27,772 nt of DNA from an uncultured Oscillospiraceae bacterium (GTDB taxonomy: Bacteria > Bacillota > Clostridia > Oscillospirales > Oscillospiraceae), in contig CAKUAM010000020.1 in assembly GCA_934636305.1 (NCBI GenBank), positions 1-27,772 of the forward strand, read 5' to 3'. A model generated the notes under the pieces. The model did no database searches. It was not told the origin of the DNA and was given only the letters and a program-made list of their open reading frames with translations. Shown here piece after piece: positions 14,278-22,664 of this stretch. Both the position numbers and the translations under genes were made by a program. Each line of letters begins with the position of its first letter. Positions within the stretch are counted from its first letter, which is position 1.

Positions 14278-15501
14278 ATGAAATCCATTCGTGATCTATA
14301 TAAAGTCGGGAAAGGCCCGTCCAGCTCCCATACGATGGGGCCGGGGCGTGCCGCGCGTATTTTTAAAGAGGAAAACCCGGATGCCGAGCGCTACGAGGTG
14401 ACGCTGTACGGCTCTCTGGCGCTGACAGGCGTAGGCCATGGCACGGATCGCGTGCTGACGCAGGTGCTGGCCCCTACGCCGACGGAGATTGTGTTTGCCA
14501 AGCAGGACCCGCCTGAACTCAAGCATCCGAACACCCTGGACTTTGCTGCCTACAAGGGCCAGACCTGTACGGCCAGGATGCGCGTGGAGTCCGTTGGCGG
14601 CGGCGATATTGTGATTGAGGGACGCGAGAATGACAAGCCGGAGGAGACATATCCGGAAAATTCCTTCGCGGAGATTGCGCAGTACTGCAAATGGCGCTAC
14701 ATTTCCCTGCATGAATACGTTGAGCTCAACGAGGGGCCGGAGATCTGGGAATTTCTCAAGAACATCTGGCACACCATGCAGAACGAGGTGCATGAGGGGA
14801 TCGAGGCGACCGGCGTGCTGCCGGGGGGCCTGAATGTGCAGCGCAAGGCAAAATATCTCTATGAGCGGCAGCACTCGCAGGAGATTCCGCAGGTGCGGGA
14901 GCTGCAGCTGGTCTGCGCCTATGCCTTTGCCGCTGCGGAGCAGAATGCGGATAACGGCACCATCGTCACAGCACCGACCTGCGGCAGCTGCGGCGTTGTG
15001 CCGGCGGTGCTGCTGTACCTGCAGAAAAAGTATCAGTATTCCGATCTCCGGATGGCGCATGCGCTGGGCGTGGCCGGTCTGATCGGCAACCTGATCCGGC
15101 GCAATGCGTCCGTCTCCGGCGCTGAATGCGGCTGTCAGGCAGAGATTGGCTCGGCATGTTCCATGGCGGCAGCTGCCATGTGCGAGCTGATGGAGTTCCC
15201 CATTGAGGAGACCGAATATGCTGCCGAGATTGCCATGGAGCACCATCTGGGCCTCACGTGCGACCCGATCTGCGGTCTTGTACAGATTCCGTGCATCGAG
15301 CGCAATGCTGTCGCAGCCAAGCGCGCCATTGATGCGGCCAATCTGGCGCATATGCTGGTTGGTACGAGAACGATCTCGTTTGATATGGTGGTGCGTACCA
15401 TGTATGAAACCGGCATCAGCATGAACCGCGCCTTCCGCGAGACAAGCGAGGGCGGTCTGGCGCGGCTTTACAGCCGCCGTGCCGGCCAGAGCATAAAATA
15501 A
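14278..15501 (+). CDS. sdaA: L-serine ammonia-lyase, single-chain iron-sulphur type
   Basis: 407 residues from the ATG at 14278, which is preceded by GGAGG. It converts L-serine to pyruvate and ammonia with a 4Fe-4S cluster. The N-terminal beta-type domain shows IRDLYKVGKGPSSSHTMGPG (4-23), the C-terminal alpha-type domain APTCGSCG (232-239), GAECGCQAEIGSACSMAAAA (281-300), LTCDPICGLVQIPCIERN (326-343). C286, C328 and C339 are the likely cluster ligands by family pattern. At 407 residues it is shorter than the E. coli enzymes of about 455, mainly in the first domain. Some Firmicutes split the two domains into separate genes; here they are fused. Confidence 0.93.
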   Translation: MKSIRDLYKVGKGPSSSHTMGPGRAARIFKEENPDAERYEVTLYGSLALTGVGHGTDRVLTQVLAPTPTEIVFAKQDPPELKHPNTLDFAAYKGQTCTARMRVESVGGGDIVIEGRENDKPEETYPENSFAEIAQYCKWRYISLHEYVELNEGPEIWEFLKNIWHTMQNEVHEGIEATGVLPGGLNVQRKAKYLYERQHSQEIPQVRELQLVCAYAFAAAEQNADNGTIVTAPTCGSCGVVPAVLLYLQKKYQYSDLRMAHALGVAGLIGNLIRRNASVSGAECGCQAEIGSACSMAAAAMCELMEFPIEETEYAAEIAMEHHLGLTCDPICGLVQIPCIERNAVAAKRAIDAANLAHMLVGTRTISFDMVVRTMYETGISMNRAFRETSEGGLARLYSRRAGQSIK

Positions 15502-15512
15502 AGCAGAAGAAA

Positions 15513-15545
15513 CGCAGCCGCGGCTCCAATGGAGCTGCGGCTGCG
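15513..15545 (+). terminator. Hairpin after sdaA, possible terminator
   Basis: CGCAGCCGCGGCTCC pairs with GGAGCTGCGGCTGCG (15 bp, one G-U) around AAT. There is no T-run after it, so it may instead be the left arm of the repeat element that spans to 15743. Confidence 0.45.
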
Positions 15546-15743
15546 TGAGACTGTCAAAAAACTACGAAAAAGAGTTGGAATACAGAGCAGCAGGGGAAGA
15601 GTGAAGGGGGCAAAGAGCCCCCTTCGCGTTCAATCAACCAGTTTTCCGAACTTTTTCAAAGTTCGGAAAACTGTCTCAGCGGGGCGAAAAGACTTTTTCG
15701 ACACGCTGACACGGCCGCGGCTCCATTGGAGCCGCGGCCGTGT
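15513..15743. repeat. Hairpin-array repeat element between convergent genes
   Basis: Four hairpins in about 230 bases: 15513-15545; 15603-15625 (GAAGGGGGC with GCCCCCTTC); 15641-15671 (GTTTTCCGAACTTT with AAAGTTCGGAAAAC, 14 bp perfect); and 15709-15743 (16 bp perfect, ACACGGCCGCGGCTCC with its complement). The first and last hairpins share the core GCCGCGGCTCCA and are followed inward by related GTGAGACTGTCAAAAA and GTGTCAGCGTGTCGAAAAA, so the block resembles a small element with imperfect terminal inverted repeats. The right hairpin directly follows the stop of the minus-strand epimerase gene and may also end its transcript. Confidence 0.6.
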
Positions 15744-15744
15744 T

Positions 15745-16779
15745 TTATACCTGAGAGGAGAAGTCAAAATTGATCGTGTACTTGACAAAATCCTGCGGCT
15801 TGAGCATGACGACATGCTGGTTGGCGCGCTCTTCCGCGCGGCCGTGGATGGTGGTGTTGGCCGGTTCAAAGCCCAGAACATAATCGCCCTCACCAAACTG
15901 ACGCCAGTGGATCAGATGGTTGAGATTTTCAGAATAGCGAACCGTTACAGCCATGTCACGGCTGTTTACCGCGTTCCGAACGGTAAAGCTGCAGAAGCCA
16001 TGATCCGGCTGCAGCCGCTGCAGATAGATTTGCTCTGCAAAATCCCTGGTGGGCATGTCGCAGCCGTTAATGTCCTCCATTCCGCGCGCCCGTGATGCGT
16101 CGTTGTAGTATTCTGTGGCCAAGTGGTTGTGGAATTCCACCTGCGCGCTATGGGAGATGAGCGGGAATCCAAAGTTGATGTGATAGGATGTCAGAAGCGG
16201 CGTTTCGTACCAGCTTTCATTGGAAATGATGTCCTCGACGGTGATCTGGGCACTGTCAAGCCAGCTGGTGATTTTTCTGCGCAGAACAAGACGCTGACCG
16301 AGCGCCATGCTCTCGCGGACGGTACCCTCAAAGACCATGCAGTACCGGTCCCCGACCCATTCGCCGCGCATGGAGACAATGGAGGCAGGCGTGTTGGAAA
16401 TCCGCCCATGCAGGCCATAGGCAACGCCCTCATCAACGCAGGGATTGCCGATCTGCGACAGACCGCATGTTACAAGCAGGCCGCCGTCGAAGCTTCTGAG
16501 CCAGCCGGTCAGCTGCGGGTCGTACAATCCAGGATTTGAGACGCCCGTACCGGTGCGCCAGCAGACGGGCACACCTTGATAGCTGCAGGAAATGATGTTC
16601 ATGCCGCAATCCGGTGCAATGACATAGGAAAGACCCTGTGCAGTTTTGACGGTGACGGTGCGGACGCCCCTGGAGGCACCCTCGCATAGCTCGGAGAGCT
16701 CAATGCCGCCAACCTGTGAGACACTGCCGACGAGCTTCAGAAATTCGCGCCGACTCATTTCGTGTCCATACAGCTTCAT
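15745..16779 (-). CDS. DUF4432 / aldose-1-epimerase-like protein
   Basis: 344 residues. Family motifs: RRVG-SQ-like N-terminus, PDCGMNI at 56-62 (usually DRGMDI), YGLHGRISNTPA at 121-132 and YHINFGFPL around 210-218. DUF4432 proteins have the galactose mutarotase fold and are found with sugar or polyol catabolism genes; mutarotation or a related isomerisation of the imported sugar is likely, in the cytosol. It is last in the ABC-transporter operon and overlaps the preceding permease gene by ATGA, with GGGAGG before its start. The R-to-C and D-to-N changes in the DRGMDI motif are unusual. Confidence 0.9.
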   Translation of the reverse strand: MKLYGHEMSRREFLKLVGSVSQVGGIELSELCEGASRGVRTVTVKTAQGLSYVIAPDCGMNIISCSYQGVPVCWRTGTGVSNPGLYDPQLTGWLRSFDGGLLVTCGLSQIGNPCVDEGVAYGLHGRISNTPASIVSMRGEWVGDRYCMVFEGTVRESMALGQRLVLRRKITSWLDSAQITVEDIISNESWYETPLLTSYHINFGFPLISHSAQVEFHNHLATEYYNDASRARGMEDINGCDMPTRDFAEQIYLQRLQPDHGFCSFTVRNAVNSRDMAVTVRYSENLNHLIHWRQFGEGDYVLGFEPANTTIHGRAEERANQHVVMLKPQDFVKYTINFDFSSQV

Positions 16780-17777
16780 GCTTTGCCTCCCGTTCTGGAT
16801 TTTCTGGCATCGGCCTTGTTCTTGCGCTCGTTGACAATCTGCATGATAGGGTTGAGCGAGAACGCAAGCAGAAGGATAATACCGGTGACAATGTTGATAA
16901 TGTAGGAATCTACGCGGTACAGCGTCATGGCGTTGCTGATGGCGCAGTAGAAGATTGCTGCAATTACGGTGTTGAATACGCTGCCTTTGCCGCCTTCCAG
17001 TGCGGTGCCGCCAAGGACAACGGCAGTGATGACCTTAAATTCGTAGCCATCCATCATTCTCGGGTTTGCCGACCACAGGCGCGAGCTCAGAAGCACAGAC
17101 GAAATGGCGACATTCAGACCGACCATCATGAACGCGAAGATCGTGGCCAGATCGTTGTTCAGACCGGAAATGCGGCTGGCTTCCGGTGAGTTGCCGATGG
17201 CAACAACGGTTCGTCCAATCCTGGTGCGGCGGAGGATCAGATGTGCAAAGAATGCGAGGATAATCATCAGGATGAACGAGAAGGGGATCCCGAAAATCTT
17301 TCCGTTGCCGATCCAGATGAACCAGGGCGCATTGTACGAGACAGGATCGCCGCCGGTGATGATATAAGCGAGTGCGCGGAAAATATAGAAGGTTGCGAGC
17401 GTGGCGATGAATGCCGGGATCTTTACCTTGGAGACGAGCACGCCGTTGAACGCGCCAAGCAGTGCGCCGAGCACCAGCACAAGGAGGATCACCAGGAACG
17501 AATTGGTCGCGCGCAGGAGCAGCATGTTGATAACGGCCAGCAGCGCAATCATGGAGCCAGAGGACAGATCCAGACCGCCGGTGATGATGCAGAACGTCAT
17601 ACCGATACCGGCGATGCCGATAAACGAGGCCTCCTGCAGGATGCTCAGGAAGTTATCCATGGAGCGGAAACGGCCGGTTGTGATAAACAGGAGCGCGAAC
17701 ATGATGACCAGTGCCATCAGGATGGTGTGGTCACTGAAAAATCTTCTGAATTTGCTTGTAGTCTTTTTCTTTTTCAT
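16776..17777 (-). CDS. Sugar ABC transporter permease, RbsC family (second permease)
   Basis: 333 residues, about nine hydrophobic segments, with a Lys/Arg-rich cytoplasmic N-terminus and C-terminus. The family signature is ITGGLDLSSGSMIALLAV, and the EAA-like end is VVLGGTALEGGKGSVFNTV. It pairs with the permease encoded just upstream to form a heterodimeric channel, as in LsrC/LsrD or YtfT/YjfF-type importers. Start and stop overlap neighbours by four bases on both sides, so expression is translationally coupled. Confidence 0.94.
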   Translation of the reverse strand: MKKKKTTSKFRRFFSDHTILMALVIMFALLFITTGRFRSMDNFLSILQEASFIGIAGIGMTFCIITGGLDLSSGSMIALLAVINMLLLRATNSFLVILLVLVLGALLGAFNGVLVSKVKIPAFIATLATFYIFRALAYIITGGDPVSYNAPWFIWIGNGKIFGIPFSFILMIILAFFAHLILRRTRIGRTVVAIGNSPEASRISGLNNDLATIFAFMMVGLNVAISSVLLSSRLWSANPRMMDGYEFKVITAVVLGGTALEGGKGSVFNTVIAAIFYCAISNAMTLYRVDSYIINIVTGIILLLAFSLNPIMQIVNERKNKADARKSRTGGKA

Positions 17778-18751
17778 TTGGCAACCTCCTCTTTCTTCGA
17801 AAGCGGAGACATAAATGTCTTGAGTGTCAGCGAGGCGATCAGAATCAGGCCGATGACAAGCCGCTGGATATCATCGGAATAGCCGAGCAGCGTCAGGCCG
17901 TTTTCGATGATGCTGATGAGAATGGCCGCAATCACGGAGCCTCCAAGGAAGCCAGAGCCGCCGGAAAGGCTTGTGCCGCCCAGAACGACGACGGTAATGG
18001 CATTGAGCGCGAAGCTGCTGCCAGTCGAGGCGTTTGCGGTCAGAACCTGAGAGACGGTGATAACGCCGGACAGGCAGGCGGTGAGCGCGGTAATGATAAA
18101 GGCGCAGATGGTGATGCGCTCAACCGGGACAGCCGACAGACGTGCAGCCTTTTCGTTGGAGCCTGCTGCGCGCAGATAGACACCAAATTTGCAGCGGCTG
18201 TAGAGGAACTGGCAGATAAGGTAGACGACAACCGTAATCAGAACCGGCAGGGGAATGCCCAGCACACGCGCGCTGGAGAAAAGCTTGAGCTGCGTGTAGC
18301 TGAAGATGGATACGGACAGACCGCCGGTGTAAATGAGCGCCAGACCCTTGATGATGACCTGCGTGGCGAGCGTGGCAACAAAGGTCTGGATCTTGAGCTT
18401 GGTGATAATCAGGCCATTGACAATGCCGACGACGGCAGAGACGGCAAAGGCAATCACGATAGCGCCGGGAATACCGATAACCGGAACCAGCTTTGCAATC
18501 ACGCAGGTTGACAGCGCCATGATCGAGCCGACAGACAGGTCGAAGCCGCCAAGCGTAATGGCAAAGGTCATGCCGCAGCCGGAGATGGCGGTCAGCGAGG
18601 CGTTGACCAGAATGTTGCGGATGCTGTCAGATGAGCAGAGCGCCGGCGCCAGAATGGCAAACAGCGCAAAGACCAGAATAAAGAGCGCAAAGATAAAATA
18701 TTTTCCCGTAATAAAGCCGCTTACGGAGCGAATGTTCAGTTTGTGTTTCAT
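17774..18751 (-). CDS. Sugar ABC transporter permease, RbsC family (first permease)
   Basis: 325 residues with the RbsC signature ITLGGFDLSVGSIMALST near 65-82 and VVLGGTSLSGGSGFLGGSV in the C-terminal half; around nine to ten transmembrane helices are evident. It lies between the ATPase gene and the second permease gene, overlapping each by ATGA. Membrane half of a carbohydrate importer. Confidence 0.94.
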   Translation of the reverse strand: MKHKLNIRSVSGFITGKYFIFALFILVFALFAILAPALCSSDSIRNILVNASLTAISGCGMTFAITLGGFDLSVGSIMALSTCVIAKLVPVIGIPGAIVIAFAVSAVVGIVNGLIITKLKIQTFVATLATQVIIKGLALIYTGGLSVSIFSYTQLKLFSSARVLGIPLPVLITVVVYLICQFLYSRCKFGVYLRAAGSNEKAARLSAVPVERITICAFIITALTACLSGVITVSQVLTANASTGSSFALNAITVVVLGGTSLSGGSGFLGGSVIAAILISIIENGLTLLGYSDDIQRLVIGLILIASLTLKTFMSPLSKKEEVAK

Positions 18752-20253
18752 TGTACACTTCCATCCTTAAATCCGGCTGCTTTCAGCATGATGCTGTCCT
18801 CGTTGATCTCGTCACCCTCGAGGAAACCCATGGATTCGCCGTTGCACATGACCATGACCCGGTCGGAAAGATTGATAACCTCCGGCAGGTCGGAGCTGAC
18901 GACGATAACGGCGAGTCCCTTTTCAGCAAAATTGTGGATGATCTGATGCATCTGCGACTTCGCGCCAACGTCGATGCCGCGCGTGGGCTCAAGCAGAATC
19001 AGGACCTTGCAGTTCGTCATCAGGGCGCGGGCAACAAGAATCTTCTGCTGGTTGCCGCCGGACAGGTTGACCATGAGCTGGTCCTCCTGGCATTTGATTT
19101 TGAACTGGTCCACATAGTCGTGGAAGCTCTGACGCTCCTTTTTCGTGTCGATGAGCAGCAGACGCTTGAGCCGGGGGAGAATGCTGATGGTCGCATTTTC
19201 CATGGAGCTGACCTTGTTGAAGTTGCCGGAATTTTTTCGGTCGTCCGTAACAAAGGCAATGCCATGGTTCATGGCTGCGGTGGGGCTGTTGATGGTGACA
19301 GCTTCGCCGAACAGCTGCTGTTCGCAGCTGCCCTCGGGAATGAGGCCATACAGCTTTTTCATAAGCTCCACGTTGCCGCAGCCCATCAGGCCGGCCACAC
19401 CGAGAATCTCTCCCTTTTTGACGTCAAAGCTGACGTTGCGGAAGTATCCAGGGACGGTTGCGTTCCGGACGGAGTAGACAACGTCGCCGATGTTGCTGCC
19501 GTGAAATTTTTCACCCATATCAATGGTGCGGCCAACCATGGTCTTGACCATGGTTTCCTGGTCGGTATCCCTGGCATCGACCGTTGTGATGAGCTGGCCA
19601 TCGCGCAGGACTGTGATCCGGTCAGAGATCTCAAAGACCTCCTTCATGCGATGGGAGATATAAATAATGGTTGTTCCCTGATCGTTCAGCTTCCGAATGA
19701 TCTGGAACAGCAGCTCCGCTTCCTCGTTATTGAGTGCGGCGGTCGGCTCGTCCATGATAATGACCTTGGAGTTATTGCCGATGGCGCGCGCAATCTCGAG
19801 CAGCTGGCACTGCGAAACGCTCAGATACTTTGTCAGCATATTCGGGTCAAGCTTGATGCCGATGCTGTCAAACAGATCCTGCGCCTTTTTGACCATTGCT
19901 TTCTTGTTAATGGTGATTCCCTGTACGGGGAGATCGGAAATCGAAATATTTTCCGCTACAGTCAGCTCCGGCATGAGATTAAATTCCTGAAAAATAATGG
20001 AGATCCCATGTCGGATTGCGTCGTTGACGCCCTTGAAGGCGACAGGCTTACCGCCGACAGCGACTGTACCGGCGTCTGGCTGATAGACGCCGCTGAAGAT
20101 TTTCATCAGGGTACTCTTGCCGGCACCGTTTTCGCCGATGATTGAGTGGATTTCGCCGGAATAAATCTGCAGATTGATCTCATCCAACGCACGAACGCCC
20201 GGGAATACCTTGGACACGTCCCGTGCTTCAAGAATAACTTCTCTTGCCTTCAT
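18748..20253 (-). CDS. Sugar ABC transporter ATP-binding protein, RbsA family
   Basis: 501 residues with two fused nucleotide-binding domains, as in RbsA/MglA. NBD1: Walker A GENGAGKST (about 40-48), signature LSVSQCQLLE, Walker B VIIMDEPTAAL, H-loop ISHRMKE. NBD2: the usual RbsA-type degenerate Walker A (GLMGCGNVE), signature LSGGNQQKILVARAL, Walker B VLILLEPTRGID in which the expected Asp is Leu. NBD1 can therefore hydrolyse ATP while NBD2 looks weakened beyond the family norm. The gene follows the binding-protein gene after a strong hairpin, and overlaps the permease gene by four bases. Confidence 0.96.
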   Translation of the reverse strand: MKAREVILEARDVSKVFPGVRALDEINLQIYSGEIHSIIGENGAGKSTLMKIFSGVYQPDAGTVAVGGKPVAFKGVNDAIRHGISIIFQEFNLMPELTVAENISISDLPVQGITINKKAMVKKAQDLFDSIGIKLDPNMLTKYLSVSQCQLLEIARAIGNNSKVIIMDEPTAALNNEEAELLFQIIRKLNDQGTTIIYISHRMKEVFEISDRITVLRDGQLITTVDARDTDQETMVKTMVGRTIDMGEKFHGSNIGDVVYSVRNATVPGYFRNVSFDVKKGEILGVAGLMGCGNVELMKKLYGLIPEGSCEQQLFGEAVTINSPTAAMNHGIAFVTDDRKNSGNFNKVSSMENATISILPRLKRLLLIDTKKERQSFHDYVDQFKIKCQEDQLMVNLSGGNQQKILVARALMTNCKVLILLEPTRGIDVGAKSQMHQIIHNFAEKGLAVIVVSSDLPEVINLSDRVMVMCNGESMGFLEGDEINEDSIMLKAAGFKDGSVQ

Positions 20254-20268
20254 AATTTAATACCTCAA

Positions 20269-20298
20269 GGACGGGGCTGCGTTGCCGCAGCCCTGTCC
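20269..20298 (-). promoter_or_regulatory. Intercistronic stem-loop after the binding-protein gene
   Basis: GGACGGGGCTGCG and CGCAGCCCTGTCC form a 13-bp stem with one G-U around a 4-base loop, between the binding-protein stop and the ATPase start. On the coding (minus) strand no T-run follows, while TTTTTT lies on the plus-strand side. This arrangement is typical of a stem that protects the 3' end of the binding-protein mRNA so that more of it is made than of the membrane components. That role is inferred. Confidence 0.6.
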
Positions 20299-20338
20299 TT
20301 TTTTCTCATGTCTTGCGGTTTACGGATGATGCGAGGAT

Positions 20339-21400
20339 TTACTCCATGTTGCTCTTGTCAAGCATGTCGAGCGGGCTGTAGAAGGTCTTGGTTGCAGGAT
20401 CGTCGAAGTCGATGGTCTCACCGTTGATGACCTTCATGGCAAGCTGAACGCCCAGAACGCCCATCTCAGACGGATACTGTCTGACAGATGCGGTGATGAG
20501 GTCGTTTTTCAGTGCGTCAAGGGCAGTTTCCTGACCATCGAAGCCGATGATGATGACGTCCTTCAAGCCAAGATCCGTTGCGGCCTGCGAAGCGCCGACA
20601 GCTTCTTCGTCGTTGGAGCAGAAGATCGCGCGGATCCCGGGGTTCGCAACCAGAATGCTGGTGGCAACCGGGTAGGTAGCGTCAGCGGTAGCTTCCTTGG
20701 CATAGATGCTCGATTCGACGGAGATGCCGTTTTCCTCCATAACCTCAGCAAAGCCGGTGCCGCGGGAGTGGTTGGCGACGTTGGACGGGTCGATGGTGAT
20801 CACAGCGGTCTTGGTAGCGGACAGATCCTCGCCGTTCTCGTTCAGAAGGTTGACCAGGTATTCACCGGCCAGACGGCCGCCGCCGACGTTGTCGGAGACG
20901 ATAAAGGCATCATACGGATATGCGCCATCGCCATTGCCGATGTCAAGGATGATGAAGGGGATTTTCTTTTCCGCAGCGAGCGTTGCGACGGGGCCGAGAG
21001 CTTCAGGCTTGAACGGGCTGACGAGCAGCGCGTCAACGCCCTGGTTGAGCAGGTTGATGCAGCCGGAGACCATTTCGGTTTCATCCATCTTCTCATCGTG
21101 AACGATAACTTCATAGCCCTGCTCGGCACAGTAGTCCTCCACGCCGTGCTGCATAGCGACGAAATAGGAGATATCTGCGCTGTAGAGGGACAGGCCGATG
21201 GTGATGTCCTTGGCCTCTGCAGTGTCGGTTTCTGCGGCAGTATCGTCGGCAGAAGCGTTAGACGCGGTGTCGGCGGGCTGTTCGGTGGCGGCGGCGTCGG
21301 TGGGTTGCGCGGGGTTGTCGGTCTTGGCAGTGTTGGATGCGCAGGCTGCGCAGCTAAGAACCAGAACAACAGCCAGAATGAGTGCAAGCAGTTTTTTCAT
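20339..21400 (-). CDS. Sugar-binding lipoprotein of an ABC transporter, RbsB family
   Basis: 353 residues from the ATG at 21400 (AAGGAG 6-9 bases upstream; the longer frame to 21529 would run back into the PHP gene). MKKLLALILAVVLVLSCAAC is a lipoprotein signal, with C17 or C20 lipidated. A Thr/Ala/Asp-rich linker of about 60 residues comes next, then the periplasmic-binding-protein-like domain of type 1: DITIGLSLYSADISYFVAMQ, LLVSPFKPEALGPV, FIILDIGNGDG, FCSNDEEAVGASQAA, VIIIGFDGQETALDAL. It captures the substrate outside and delivers it to the two permeases encoded downstream. The ligand cannot be read from the sequence. Confidence 0.95.
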   Translation of the reverse strand: MKKLLALILAVVLVLSCAACASNTAKTDNPAQPTDAAATEQPADTASNASADDTAAETDTAEAKDITIGLSLYSADISYFVAMQHGVEDYCAEQGYEVIVHDEKMDETEMVSGCINLLNQGVDALLVSPFKPEALGPVATLAAEKKIPFIILDIGNGDGAYPYDAFIVSDNVGGGRLAGEYLVNLLNENGEDLSATKTAVITIDPSNVANHSRGTGFAEVMEENGISVESSIYAKEATADATYPVATSILVANPGIRAIFCSNDEEAVGASQAATDLGLKDVIIIGFDGQETALDALKNDLITASVRQYPSEMGVLGVQLAMKVINGETIDFDDPATKTFYSPLDMLDKSNME

Positions 21401-21431
21401 TTTGTTCTCCTTTTTTGTGTTATTTATGTCG

Positions 21432-21445
21432 GTTCCGCGCGGAAC
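21432..21445. promoter_or_regulatory. Perfect 14-bp palindrome upstream of the binding-protein gene
   Basis: GTTCCGCGCGGAAC sits in the 70-base gap between the PHP gene and the binding-protein gene. No convincing -35/-10 pair overlaps it, so it may be an operator for an internal promoter, a small RNA hairpin, or chance. Confidence 0.35.
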
Positions 21446-21470
21446 AAACATCAGAGGATGGGGCGGCAGA

Positions 21471-22649
21471 TCACAACTCGATGCGGCGCACGCCGTTTTC
21501 GTGATCGATGAGCTGCCAGGTGGATGCAATCAGGTTCGCAAACTGCGGATTTTCCATGGCATGGATGACGAAGCTCTGCCGGGGGGAGTTGATATCCTCG
21601 CCGCTGACCTGGAACATATGGTGCTTTTCACACAGACTGCGCAGCCTGTCTAGCTGCTGCGGCGTATTGCGTGTCGGCATGTAGGTGACGGCACGGATTC
21701 CGCAGTCATCCAGCACATCAAAGAGCTGATCGAGATAGGCGTCTTCAAATTTCTGCGCCTTTTTATCGCCGGTTACGCTCTGCGCGACATCGCCGAGGTA
21801 GGCGTAGCAGGCAATTGCACCATTTTCCTTTGCAAAGGCCGCCGCCTGCGCAATGGTGATGCATTCCTCTGTTGCGGGAACGTAGATCTTTTCGATGAAG
21901 GCGCTTTTCAGAATGCCAAGAAGGTCATATTCATAGAACGGGTATGTGGTGTCGGCAAGCTGGGCAAGCTGTTTGGCGGAGAGCGTTACCCCAAGCGTGG
22001 GCATGGCCCGGATCAACGCTTCGCCGCGGCCATATTTCTCTGTCAGCTTCTTTGCCAGTGCGTACATGAGATGACGCTCGGTGATGGAACCGCCCTCACG
22101 GTACAGGGAGATGGGCTCGACATCTGCGTCAAAGTCCAGCGCAATCCCGCTTGCAGCAAGCAGATGATTGATATTTGCGGCCATTTTGCGTGTCCGCGTG
22201 TTGCGTGCGGCGCGCAGCGGCGCGAAAAAGTCATTCATCCGGGCAAGATTCTCGTGGGGAATCCCCTGAAAGGTCATGTAGGAAATTCCGGCCTGGTCGG
22301 GGTTGTTGGTGTGGACGCCGGCCAGCGGCGTGCCCTGCATGCTGACGCGGGCTTCCATGCCGGCGGTTACCGGCATGCCGGCAATTTTGCCGGCTTCAAG
22401 AAATTCCACCGCACCTGCGGTTGTGTCGTGGTCGACGATACCGGCGGTGCACAGGCCCTCCGCCTTCGCGGCGAACACTGCGGCGGCAGGGGAGTAGGGG
22501 GAGAAGGAATACGTGGTGTGGATATGGCAGTTTACATAGACGGGATTGGGAGCTGGAAACGAGGTTTCCTGAACCGCTTTGCGGAGGTTTTCCAGCCGTT
22601 CTGCCTTTGTCGGCGCGTTGAGCGCCCGCAGGATTGCAAGATCGATCAT
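21471..22649 (-). CDS. PHP-domain metal-dependent hydrolase
   Basis: 392 residues. PHP motifs I and II are clear: VNCHIHTTYSFSPYSP (H42, H44) and GIVDHDTTAGAVEF (D73, H74, D75), with the following Glu in GMEARVS (E99). The later His of the classic motif appears as IACYAYLGD, and the fourth motif as SGEDINSP, which differs from DNA-polymerase or histidinol-phosphatase PHP proteins. Members hydrolyse phosphoesters or related bonds; here the setting suggests a sugar phosphate or cyclic phosphate of the catabolic pathway, which is an inference. It starts 15 bases after the dehydrogenase stop, with AGAGG before the ATG. Confidence 0.85.
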   Translation of the reverse strand: MIDLAILRALNAPTKAERLENLRKAVQETSFPAPNPVYVNCHIHTTYSFSPYSPAAAVFAAKAEGLCTAGIVDHDTTAGAVEFLEAGKIAGMPVTAGMEARVSMQGTPLAGVHTNNPDQAGISYMTFQGIPHENLARMNDFFAPLRAARNTRTRKMAANINHLLAASGIALDFDADVEPISLYREGGSITERHLMYALAKKLTEKYGRGEALIRAMPTLGVTLSAKQLAQLADTTYPFYEYDLLGILKSAFIEKIYVPATEECITIAQAAAFAKENGAIACYAYLGDVAQSVTGDKKAQKFEDAYLDQLFDVLDDCGIRAVTYMPTRNTPQQLDRLRSLCEKHHMFQVSGEDINSPRQSFVIHAMENPQFANLIASTWQLIDHENGVRRIEL

Positions 22650-22664
22650 TACGGTACCTCTTGC

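Noticed and set aside
16700..16779. Twin-arginine-like motif SRREFLK at the N-terminus of the DUF4432 protein
   Set aside because: There is no hydrophobic stretch after it, and family members have a similar charged helix (of the RRVG-ISQ type) without being exported. The similarity is by chance.
20339..21529. Longer start of the binding protein at 21529
   Set aside because: It would put 43 residues before a textbook lipoprotein signal and overlap the PHP gene. The ATG at 21400 has a proper AAGGAG.
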